NCBI GenBank assembly: GCA_017935525.1
Contig: JAGBHJ010000116.1
Span: 1-14,567, forward strand
DNA from: Clostridia bacterium
GTDB taxonomy: Bacteria; Bacillota; Clostridia; HGM11327
Direction of reading: 5' to 3'
DNA: 14,567 nucleotides
Positions 6,063 through 13,858 of this stretch are shown here, piece by piece. A model generated the notes under the pieces. That model did no database searches, had not been told where the DNA came from, and was given only the letters and a program-made list of their open reading frames with translations. The number at the start of each line of letters is the position of its first letter. The stretch's first letter is position 1. The position numbers were made by a program, and so were the translations under genes.

Positions 6063-8420
6063 GTGAACAACAATATCTTGTTTGAGAAAAAATCTGCTTC
6101 CCGTTGGCTTGAGGCGTACCCCCTTGGCAACGGTCATATCGGAGCAATGGTATATGGCGACGTTGCCTGTGACCGTATAAAGTTAAATGACGATACCCTT
6201 TACAGCGGCAGAAAGGAGTGCGCTGACGCAATGAGCGCACCTCATCTGGCATACATCAGACAGCTTATTCTGGAGGACAGAAATAAAGAGGCGTACCAGG
6301 CTTGTGACGATTATCTGCTGGGCGATCCGCTGTTTGTGCGTTCCTACCAGGAGGTGGGCGATATTCTTATCAACAAGGATGACGACAGTAAGGTGGATGA
6401 TTACAGACGTGAGCTGGATATGAGAACGGGTATTGCAAGGGTTTCCTACACTCAGGACGGCGTAGCGGTGGAAAGAGAGTATTTTATCTCTTACGAGAAG
6501 GACGTAATGATCATCAGAACCACTGCGTCAAAGCCGATCCTCAACTATTCTATCTCTTTGGACAGACCCCGCGACTGCTCCATAAAGAGCTTCGATGACC
6601 TTATACTGCTTAACGGTCAGTTGGTTGATATCCCCACAAAGAGAAGGGGCAAGGGCGGAGCAAATATGCGCTTTGCTGCGGCGGTAAAGGTTCATACTGA
6701 CGGCGAGACGTCCGATTGTCAGAACCGCAATGACGAAGGCGATATGCCGGGGGAAGGTGCACTTGCAAGGACGATACAGGTAAAGAATGCGTCAAGCATC
6801 ACGTTGGTATATACCTCAAAGACTGATTACGATTACGAAAACCTCAGCATAGACAGATCCATAGAGCCTCTTGAGGTGGTATGGGATGCGGTAAATAATA
6901 TTTGCCCCTGCTGCTATGATGATATGAAGAAAAAGACTGCTGACCTTATCTCTGGCTATTACGACAGAGTTTGCCTTGAGCTGGGTGATGACACATCGGA
7001 GCAGCCTGTAACGGAGATATTGGACGACTTTAAGGAGAACGGCAATTACACCAACGCCCTTATTGAAAAGGTGTTTAATCTGGGCAGGTACTTCCTTATT
7101 ACCTCATCACTTAAGCCGGGCAAGCTCCCCGCAAACCTGCAGGGTATATGGGGTGAGGGCTTCCAGATGCCTTGGGATGCTGACTTCCACACAAATATCA
7201 ATCTGCAGATGAATTACTGGCCTGCACACGTTTGTAACCTGGCAGAGACAGCGGAAAGCCTTAACGACTTTGTGGCAAAGCTGACTATCCCCGGCTCTGA
7301 AACTGCACGAAATATGTATGACGCAGGCGGTTGGACGTTGCATCACCTTGTTGACTGCTTTGGTAAGACAAGTATGCACGACGGCGTTTGGGGCGCAACT
7401 CCTATGGCAGGCCCTTGGATGGCAAGACATCTGTGGGAGCATTATGAGTTCACGGGAGACAAGAAATTCCTTGAGGAAACGGCATACGACGTAATAAAGG
7501 GTGCTTGCAGATTCCTTTTGGATTACATGATAGACGACGGCACGGGCAGATTGGTTACAGCTCCCAGCGCATCACCGGAAAATGAGTTCATTCTCAACGG
7601 CGAGAGAACGTCAATGACTTATTCCTCCACAATGGACGTTGAGATCACTCTTGATATCTTCGACAAGATGAAGGCGGCTGCAAAGGTTTTGGGCAGAGAG
7701 GACGATATAATAAATGAAATAAACGAGGCACTCCCCAGATTGCCCAAGATCACAATATCCGACAGATTCGGAACCATTCTTGAATGGATAAAGGATTACG
7801 AGGAGATAGAGATCGGCCACAGACATGTTTCTCACCTTTACGGCTTGTATCCTGCTGACGTTATTACGCAGGACAATGAGGCACTCTTTGAGGCGGCAAG
7901 AAAGACCATCGAGAGAAGACTTGCTCACGGCGGCGGCGCAACGGGCTGGTCAAGAGCATGGACCATCAACTTCTTTGCAAGATTAAAGGATGGCGAAAAT
8001 GCGGCTCATCACGTAAGGTCCTTTGTAAGAAGATGCTGCGAATCAAACCTGTTTGATATGCATCCTCCGTTCCAGATCGACGGAAACTTCGGCTTTACGG
8101 CAGGCGTTGCCGAAATGCTCCTCCAGAGCCACGATGGTGTGACGGGCGACAGAATAATCTCCGTGCTTCCCGCAATACCCAAGAGCTGGGCAAACGGCAA
8201 GGTAAAGGGCCTTAAGGCAAGGGGCAACGTTACGGTTGACATTACGTGGACAAATGGCGAGATCACGAGCCTTGCACTTGTGGCGGCAAATGACGGCATT
8301 ATCAAGCTGGAATCCAAGGCTCTCAAGGGTCTTTCCGGTGATGCAGAGCTTTGCTGCTGTGGCGACGGCGTTGTTGGCGTAAAGGCAAAGGCAGGCGTTA
8401 GATACGAGTTTGTCAGATGA
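6063..8420 (+). CDS. Glycoside hydrolase family 95 (alpha-L-fucosidase type)
   Basis: Hydrolase of 785 aa, the usual size for GH95, whose characterised members are inverting alpha-1,2-L-fucosidases, with some alpha-L-galactosidases. The N-terminal beta-sandwich domain opens with the hallmark ASRWLEAYPLGNGHIGAMVYGD and KLNDDTLYSG. The catalytic (alpha/alpha)6 barrel (about 290-680) contains LQGIWGEG, NINLQMNYWPA (Asn378 and Asn380), SPENEF (Glu506), GHRHVSHLYGLYP and QIDGNFG (Asp673). These match the activating Asn pair, general acid Glu and Asp described for the B. bifidum enzyme; the equivalence is my alignment by motif. The GTG start at 6063 is chosen because GGAGG lies 8 bases upstream and the protein then begins right before the conserved domain. 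The frame extends 18 codons further, to the transcription start region. No signal peptide is visible, so the enzyme should be cytoplasmic and act on imported oligosaccharides. No sugar transporter is adjacent. Confidence 0.93.
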   Translation: MNNNILFEKKSASRWLEAYPLGNGHIGAMVYGDVACDRIKLNDDTLYSGRKECADAMSAPHLAYIRQLILEDRNKEAYQACDDYLLGDPLFVRSYQEVGDILINKDDDSKVDDYRRELDMRTGIARVSYTQDGVAVEREYFISYEKDVMIIRTTASKPILNYSISLDRPRDCSIKSFDDLILLNGQLVDIPTKRRGKGGANMRFAAAVKVHTDGETSDCQNRNDEGDMPGEGALARTIQVKNASSITLVYTSKTDYDYENLSIDRSIEPLEVVWDAVNNICPCCYDDMKKKTADLISGYYDRVCLELGDDTSEQPVTEILDDFKENGNYTNALIEKVFNLGRYFLITSSLKPGKLPANLQGIWGEGFQMPWDADFHTNINLQMNYWPAHVCNLAETAESLNDFVAKLTIPGSETARNMYDAGGWTLHHLVDCFGKTSMHDGVWGATPMAGPWMARHLWEHYEFTGDKKFLEETAYDVIKGACRFLLDYMIDDGTGRLVTAPSASPENEFILNGERTSMTYSSTMDVEITLDIFDKMKAAAKVLGREDDIINEINEALPRLPKITISDRFGTILEWIKDYEEIEIGHRHVSHLYGLYPADVITQDNEALFEAARKTIERRLAHGGGATGWSRAWTINFFARLKDGENAAHHVRSFVRRCCESNLFDMHPPFQIDGNFGFTAGVAEMLLQSHDGVTGDRIISVLPAIPKSWANGKVKGLKARGNVTVDITWTNGEITSLALVAANDGIIKLESKALKGLSGDAELCCCGDGVVGVKAKAGVRYEFVR

Positions 8421-8493
8421 TGGCGCAATGACGACTGTGTGAACGGTTTGTTAAAAAATTTTTACTGCCAAAAAATGTCAAATTTGCAGATTT

Positions 8494-8509
8494 GTCGGAA
8501 TTAACCGAC
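8494..8509. repeat. 5-bp hairpin in the GH95-ABC intergenic region
   Basis: GTCGG (8494-8498) and CCGAC (8505-8509) are inverted repeats around AATTAA. It is the only GC-containing hairpin I see in the 215 bases between the GH95 stop and the next gene. No T-tract follows on either strand, so I do not call it a terminator. The rest of the gap is A/T-rich up to the promoter at 8542. Confidence 0.35.
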
Positions 8510-8541
8510 TAAAATCATAATAATCAAAAATAATTTTCGTA

Positions 8542-8570
8542 TTGACACATCCCATATTTTGTGTTACAAT
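8542..8570 (+). promoter_or_regulatory. Sigma-A promoter for the ABC-DUF1854-ABC operon
   Basis: TTGACA (8542-8547) and TACAAT (8565-8570) are separated by 17 bp, an almost perfect vegetative promoter. Transcription should start near 8577. A 5-bp inverted repeat (ACACA 8545-8549, TGTGT 8560-8564) lies across the spacer and could be part of an operator. Confidence 0.85.
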
Positions 8571-8576
8571 ACTCTC

Positions 8577-8616
8577 AATTCCAAAAGAAGGCCCTCGTTG
8601 GCAAAATGAGGGAATT
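8577..8616 (+). promoter_or_regulatory. Structured 5' leader of the ABC operon
   Basis: The predicted transcript begins with AATTCC (8577-8582), which can pair with GGAATT (8611-8616). An inner CCCTC (8592-8596) can pair with GAGGG (8608-8612). The two stems share bases 8611-8612, so they may stack with a bulge or compete. The structure ends four bases before the AAGGAG ribosome binding site (8621-8626) and could affect its access. I do not recognise a known riboswitch class. Confidence 0.45.
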
Positions 8617-8635
8617 ATGAAAGGAGACAGCGTGT

Positions 8636-10957
8636 ATGAAAGAAGGAGAACATATTTCACCATACGTGGTTGACCTGTTGGTGAAGCATGGCGTCAGACC
8701 GGAAAGCGTGTTGCTTTCAGCTTGCTGCGACAGATCCTTGGAGGATACGTTTGAGGATACGTTTGTTTTTCTGTGTATAGATAAGGTCCATTTTTTGACT
8801 GTGGATTACGTCAGAAAGACTAACAAGGTGTTCAACGGATATATCTCCAAGAGGGACAAGATGACGGATGCAAGGGAGAACGTCCCCTGCACAACAAAGA
8901 AGTACGTTTCCTACAAGATCAGTGAGATAAAGGAGCTTAAGCTCGTCAACCTGGTTGCGTCGGGCATTGCGTACATCAGCTTTGAGGATGACAGAGAAAC
9001 ACAGGTAATATCCGCTTACACAAATGCTTGTGTGGGTGATATTTCCAAGATCGGCCGTGCGATAGAAAAGATAAAGAAGGACGGCGTCCTCAATATCGCA
9101 GAGTTTAAGGACAAGGAGGACGAAACTCACTGTCCCAAGTGCGGCAGACCCTACGTTGACAAGGTGAGAAAGGTTTGCTCCAAGTGTGCAGACAGAAAGT
9201 CCACCTTCAAGCGCTTGCTGAAGATGATGCCGAAGTACTGGAAGTACGTGGCAATAGCATTGGTTATGACTATCGTAACCAGTGGATTCAACCTTTTGAT
9301 CCCGTATATGTCCGGTACCATCCTGTTTGACAGAGCGCTCAAAACCGGCAACTGGTGGTCGGGTAAGGTCGTGCTTATAGTTGTACTGATGTTCCTTGCG
9401 TCCATTGCCAGCCGATTTATTTCCGCATACAGTAGCATCAATATGTGTAAGATGTCGGAAAACGTAATGTACGATATCAAGTCAGACATCTTTAAGTCAT
9501 TCAACAAGATGTCCATGGGATTCTTTACAAAGAATAACGTTGGTAGCTTGATGACACGTGTCAATAACGATACGGGCAGCGTTGCTCACTTCTTTGTTAA
9601 CGGTCTTCCGTGGATCATCAAATGGATCGTTGAATTTACAGGCGGTACCGTTTTGCTGTTGTCGTTGAACCCAAAGATAGTTTGGTTGGGTGTATTCCCG
9701 ATTTTTACTACGTTGGTAGTTTTGAAGGCGACCACAAAGTACCTGCGCAGAATGTACATAAAATCATGGAGAGCAAGCTCCAAGATGTCTTCTGCCGTAA
9801 GTGACAGCTTGCGAGGCGTTAAGGTCGTTAAGGCGTTTGGTAAGGAGCAGGACGAGATCGACCGTTTCAGCAAGCTCAACGAGCGTGCGTTTAAGATCTC
9901 TCTTAACACCTCAACAACAGTTACGCTGTACTCTCCTATATTCAGCCTTGTAATGAGCTTGGTAACCTACGGTATCTGGATCATAAGTGGTAGAGAGGTT
10001 ATTATGGGTGCAGGCGCAGCCGTTATGACATACGGTATTATGCAGAGCTCACTTTCATACTTCAGCATGATGCTTGCTCCGTTTACAGGTCTTTCCGGCT
10101 TTATGGAGTGGTGGCAGAATTGTATGACAGCTGCACAGAGAATGTTTGACCTTATCGACATTGATCCCGACGTTAAGGAGTCCAAGACACCTGTTGTTAT
10201 CGATAAGGTAAAGGGCGATATCGAGATCAAGAACATGACATTCGGTTACGAGCCCAATCAGCCCATTCTTAAGGATATCAACGTTGACATCAAGTCCGGT
10301 GAGATGATCGGTATCGTTGGTCACTCAGGTGCAGGTAAGTCCACGCTTATCAATCTTGTAACTCGTATGTATGACGCAAACGAGGGCGAGATCAAGATCG
10401 ACGGATACAATATCAAGGATATTGCCCAGAGAACTCTCCGTGACAATATCGCTCTTGTTACCCAGGATACTTACATCTTCCAGGGTACAGTGCTTGACAA
10501 TATTGCATATGCTAACCCCGAGGCAAGCAGAGAAGACGTTATTGCTGCTGCAAAGATAGCAAAGTGTCATGACTTTATTGAAGCGATGCCCGAGGGCTAC
10601 GACACTATGGTAGGTGCAGGTTACAGAGCAATGTCCGGTGGCGAAAGACAGAGAGTTTCTATTGCAAGAGCTATTCTTATTAACCCGAGAATTCTTATTC
10701 TTGACGAGGCAACGGCAGCTCTTGATACAGAGACAGAAATGAGCATCCAGAATGCGTTGGATAGCCTTACAAAGGGCAGAACAACGTTGGCTATCGCTCA
10801 CAGACTGTCAACGCTTAGAAATGCTGACAGACTTATAGTAATAGAAGACGGTAGAATTACAGAGATGGGTACACACGGCGAGCTTGTAAAGAACAAGGGC
10901 GTGTACTACAGACTGATGATGAAGCAGGCTGAAGCGCTTAAGACTAAGGGCGTTTGA
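8636..10957 (+). CDS. ABC exporter half-transporter with N-terminal PH-like domain and zinc ribbon
   Basis: 773-aa fused membrane/ATPase protein. Residues 1 to about 160 are soluble, alternating beta-rich stretches with a final helix, reminiscent of a bacterial PH-like domain (inference from pattern only). A zinc ribbon follows (CPKC and CSKC: Cys166, Cys169, Cys181, Cys184). The type I exporter membrane domain covers about 200-500, with the first helix starting at KYWKYVAIALVM. The nucleotide-binding domain has Walker A GHSGAGKST (562-570), Q-loop LVTQD, signature MSGGERQR (666-673), Walker B ILILDEAT with catalytic Glu691, and His722. It should pair with the second half-transporter of the operon or with itself. 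The start has AAGGAG nine bases upstream. First gene of the operon, 21 bases before the DUF1854 gene. Substrate unknown. Similar ABC/DUF1854 sets are annotated near cyanophycin genes in other bacteria, but none of those is seen here. Confidence 0.93.
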   Translation: MKEGEHISPYVVDLLVKHGVRPESVLLSACCDRSLEDTFEDTFVFLCIDKVHFLTVDYVRKTNKVFNGYISKRDKMTDARENVPCTTKKYVSYKISEIKELKLVNLVASGIAYISFEDDRETQVISAYTNACVGDISKIGRAIEKIKKDGVLNIAEFKDKEDETHCPKCGRPYVDKVRKVCSKCADRKSTFKRLLKMMPKYWKYVAIALVMTIVTSGFNLLIPYMSGTILFDRALKTGNWWSGKVVLIVVLMFLASIASRFISAYSSINMCKMSENVMYDIKSDIFKSFNKMSMGFFTKNNVGSLMTRVNNDTGSVAHFFVNGLPWIIKWIVEFTGGTVLLLSLNPKIVWLGVFPIFTTLVVLKATTKYLRRMYIKSWRASSKMSSAVSDSLRGVKVVKAFGKEQDEIDRFSKLNERAFKISLNTSTTVTLYSPIFSLVMSLVTYGIWIISGREVIMGAGAAVMTYGIMQSSLSYFSMMLAPFTGLSGFMEWWQNCMTAAQRMFDLIDIDPDVKESKTPVVIDKVKGDIEIKNMTFGYEPNQPILKDINVDIKSGEMIGIVGHSGAGKSTLINLVTRMYDANEGEIKIDGYNIKDIAQRTLRDNIALVTQDTYIFQGTVLDNIAYANPEASREDVIAAAKIAKCHDFIEAMPEGYDTMVGAGYRAMSGGERQRVSIARAILINPRILILDEATAALDTETEMSIQNALDSLTKGRTTLAIAHRLSTLRNADRLIVIEDGRITEMGTHGELVKNKGVYYRLMMKQAEALKTKGV
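8741..8764 (+). repeat. 12-bp perfect tandem duplication inside the first ABC gene
   Basis: GAGGATACGTTT occurs twice in a row (8741-8752 and 8753-8764), giving EDTFEDTF in the N-terminal domain. The frame is kept. It looks like a recent slippage duplication in a tolerant loop. Confidence 0.9.
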
Positions 10958-10978
10958 TGAAGAAAAGGAGATTTTACA

Positions 10979-11533
10979 ATGAGTGAAGCAATTATAGAGT
11001 CCATTGATATCGAATATATCGATCCCAAGGAGGCAAAATTTAATATTACTACCAACCATATTCTGACATTGGATCTGAACGGTGTGCACTATCCGTGTGT
11101 ACAGCTCCACAGATCGTTCCCATTCACAAATCCTGACAAGTATATTGCAGTCAGAGATGACGACGACAGCGATAAGGATCAGGTAAGAGAGATCGGTAAC
11201 GACAAGAAAAAGGAGATCGGAATCATAAAGGATCTTGCGGAGTTTGACTCTGTTTCCAGACAGATATTGGAAAAGTACCTTGAGTTGAGATATTTTGCTC
11301 CCACTATCACAAAGCTGATCTCTGTAAGAGAGGAATTCGGTTACAGATATTGGGTAGTAAATACTGACAAGGGTGACTGTAAGTTTACCACAACGCTGAA
11401 CAGAAACAGCATCGTAAACCTCAGCAGCTCTGACAGACTTATGATATATGACGTTGACGGAAACAGATTCCAGATAGTTGGTTTTTCAAAGTTTGATTCC
11501 AAGGCCAGAAAGCAGATAGAAATGTTTATGTGA
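10979..11533 (+). CDS. DUF1854 domain protein
   Basis: Soluble 184-aa protein without membrane segments. It matches the DUF1854 pattern from memory of the family: HRSFPFTNPDKYIAVRD (about residues 44-60), an acidic stretch (60-67), LRYFAPTITKLISVREEFGYRYWVVNTDKG (about 103-132), and IYDVDGNRFQI with FDSKARKQIEMFM at the end. The family has no established biochemical function and is typically encoded beside ABC exporters; some members are labelled as cyanophycin-metabolism associated. It sits between the two half-transporters with a strong AAGGAG eight bases before its ATG, so it is probably a cytoplasmic partner or regulator of the transporter (inference). Confidence 0.88.
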   Translation: MSEAIIESIDIEYIDPKEAKFNITTNHILTLDLNGVHYPCVQLHRSFPFTNPDKYIAVRDDDDSDKDQVREIGNDKKKEIGIIKDLAEFDSVSRQILEKYLELRYFAPTITKLISVREEFGYRYWVVNTDKGDCKFTTTLNRNSIVNLSSSDRLMIYDVDGNRFQIVGFSKFDSKARKQIEMFM

Positions 11534-11577
11534 TGGTTCGCCGTTATATTGAATATTAAGTCGGAAAGGATTAAAAT

Positions 11578-13857
11578 ATGAAGCTTGATTTTGAATTGCC
11601 GGAAAGCATACGAATGAAAGTCCTTCGCTCGCTCATGACGGATATTCTTTACTGTATCCCCATGGGAATGGACGTTTTGGGCAACAAGCATTCAGACAGT
11701 TATTTTATAATTGGTGAGGACAAGTGGCTCACGGTGCAGGACGGCGAGGTTGAAAAGGTTGAGTATATCAAGGATTGTTCGGATTTTATCCTCAAGCCTA
11801 TGATCGGTAACGCTTTTATCAAGTGTACTGTCAACGGCAACACGGCAATGATCGCCAGATTCTCCATGACAGAGGTTGTAAGATTTGGTTACATAGTACA
11901 GATCCTCAACCAGATGGTGGCAGATCTTCCTGTCAGCGTGTATAATAACGATAGAGAGAAAACCTGTAATAAGTGCGGAAGAATACTTATCAGAGGTACA
12001 AACCTTTGTCCTAAGTGTAGTAAAAAGGGTGCGTCCGTTAAGCAGATACTGTCTCTTTCAAAGAGATATTTGCCGTTCCTTTTTGTGACACTGATCATCT
12101 ATCTTGTTTGCGTTGCTATCACCTTTATTGAGGTTGATTACTACGCGGCAATAGTTGACTCCTGCTTTGGAGACTTGCCCTTGCCGGAAAAGTTCCAGTT
12201 CCTTGCAGGCAGGGACAAAATGGATATATTCTATTATTTGATGTTCTCCGTAATCGGAATGGGCTTGTTGCACTTCTTCCTGGGTATTGTTGGTTCCATA
12301 TGCAGTATCAATTTTACCGCAAGATTTTCTGCAAAGCTCAGAAAGCAGGTTTATGACAAGGTTCAGTCCCTCTCTGTAAACTACGTTACCACGGCAAGCC
12401 CCGGTGACATCATGAACAGAACGTTCTCCGATACAAGTGAGATCAACTCATTCCTCCAGCAGATAACCATCAATCTGGTTAAATCAGTATTTGCCTTTAT
12501 TATGGCATTGATCATGCTGTTGAAAATGGACTGGCTGACAGCCATCGTAATTCTTGTTCCTGCGCCTATTTCTCTGCTTATACAGCGTTATGCATGGACA
12601 AAGGTTTACGGTAAGATATACAGAGGCTTGAGAATAGTAAGAGATAAGTCAAACTCCTTCTTGCATGATGCTATGAGTGGTATCAAGGTAGTAAAGGTGT
12701 TTGGTACGGAGGAGAGAGTAACCTCCAAGTTTAACAAGCTTTCAAGAGAAACTGCGGATATGTCCATCAGAGCAAATACTCTTGCAAACCTGTTCAGCCC
12801 TGTTGCGGGTATCGTAATGACCATCGGTCAGTACCTGGTATATATAACAGGCGGCTTGGCAATTTACGCAGGTGTGGTTGCTAACGACCCCGAAGCTATG
12901 ACTTTGGGTACGTTGACGGCTATGCTCAGTATCGTATCCCGAGTTTACGAGCCGTTGAGCACGTTTATCTCCATGCCTCAGACGATTGCAAACTCCATGA
13001 TCGCCGTACAGCGTGTGTATGAGATCCTCAACCAGGTGCCCGAGATCGGTGATAAGAACGATAGCGTTCAGCACAGAATTGACGGTAATATCGACTTTGA
13101 GGACGTAAGCTTCGGTTATAACTCATACGACCACGTTCTTAACCATATCAACTTCCACGTTGAAAAGGGCGAGATGATTGGTCTGGTTGGCAGATCGGGC
13201 TCAGGTAAGAGTACGTTGACAAACCTTGTTTGCCGTTTCTATGACGTTAACGAGGGCAGCATCAAGATCGACGGTGTGGATATCAGAAATATCCAGCAGA
13301 ACTCCCTCACAAGCCAGATCGGTGTAGTTTTGCAGGAAAACTTCCTGTTTAGCGGACCTCTGTATGAGAACATAAGATACTCAAAGCCCGATGCTTCCTA
13401 TGAGGAGGTAATTAGAGCTGCAAAGATAGCAAATGCACATGAGTTTATCATAAATCTCCCTGACGGTTACGACACATGGGTAGCTGAGGGCGGAAGCAAC
13501 TTCTCCGGCGGTGAAAAGCAGAGAATTGCTATTGCAAGAGCTATTTTGAGTGATCCTGCCATCCTCATTCTTGACGAGGCAACGTCTGCATTGGACGTTG
13601 AGACCGAGGCACAGATCCAGGAGGCTTTGCAGAGACTTATCGAGGGCAGAACAACGTTTGCTATTGCTCACAGACTTTCTACACTTAAGAATGCAAACAG
13701 ACTGTTTGTAATGGATAAGGGTAAGATCGTTGAGATGGGTACTCACGATGAGCTCATAAAGAAGAAGGGTATTTATTTCAGCCTTGTTATGGCACAGAGA
13801 ACTATGGCTAAGAGAAAGGGCAAGACGGATACCGTTTCTGAATTGTTGGCAAATTGA
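11578..13857 (+). CDS. Second ABC exporter half-transporter with N-terminal PH-like domain and zinc ribbon
   Basis: 759-aa paralogue of the first ABC protein with the same layout. An N-terminal soluble domain (about 1-125; beta pattern YFIIGEDKWLTV ... GNAFIKCTVNGNTAMIARF, then a helix) is followed by a zinc ribbon (CNKC and CPKC: Cys130, Cys133, Cys144, Cys147). The exporter membrane domain covers about 160-480, with a longer loop after the first helix. The nucleotide-binding domain has Walker A GRSGSGKST (538-546), Q-loop VLQEN, signature FSGGEKQR (642-649), Walker B ILILDEATS with Glu667, and His698. Both ATP sites of a dimer with the first protein would be catalytically complete. The ATG has AAAGGA seven bases upstream. 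It follows the DUF1854 gene by 44 bases and is followed one base after its stop by ylmH. Likely forms a heterodimeric exporter with the first protein. Confidence 0.93.
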   Translation: MKLDFELPESIRMKVLRSLMTDILYCIPMGMDVLGNKHSDSYFIIGEDKWLTVQDGEVEKVEYIKDCSDFILKPMIGNAFIKCTVNGNTAMIARFSMTEVVRFGYIVQILNQMVADLPVSVYNNDREKTCNKCGRILIRGTNLCPKCSKKGASVKQILSLSKRYLPFLFVTLIIYLVCVAITFIEVDYYAAIVDSCFGDLPLPEKFQFLAGRDKMDIFYYLMFSVIGMGLLHFFLGIVGSICSINFTARFSAKLRKQVYDKVQSLSVNYVTTASPGDIMNRTFSDTSEINSFLQQITINLVKSVFAFIMALIMLLKMDWLTAIVILVPAPISLLIQRYAWTKVYGKIYRGLRIVRDKSNSFLHDAMSGIKVVKVFGTEERVTSKFNKLSRETADMSIRANTLANLFSPVAGIVMTIGQYLVYITGGLAIYAGVVANDPEAMTLGTLTAMLSIVSRVYEPLSTFISMPQTIANSMIAVQRVYEILNQVPEIGDKNDSVQHRIDGNIDFEDVSFGYNSYDHVLNHINFHVEKGEMIGLVGRSGSGKSTLTNLVCRFYDVNEGSIKIDGVDIRNIQQNSLTSQIGVVLQENFLFSGPLYENIRYSKPDASYEEVIRAAKIANAHEFIINLPDGYDTWVAEGGSNFSGGEKQRIAIARAILSDPAILILDEATSALDVETEAQIQEALQRLIEGRTTFAIAHRLSTLKNANRLFVMDKGKIVEMGTHDELIKKKGIYFSLVMAQRTMAKRKGKTDTVSELLAN

Positions 13858-13858
13858 T

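Noticed and set aside
8421..8520. Terminator after the GH95 gene
   Set aside because: Only an A/T-only palindromic stretch and a 5-bp hairpin without a T-tract are present, so no intrinsic terminator can be supported.
10325..10801. Minus-strand 158-codon frame inside the first ABC gene, and a similar one at 13381-13980
   Set aside because: Both are mirror images of the conserved nucleotide-binding domain coding sequence; their similarity to each other reflects the paralogous ABC genes.
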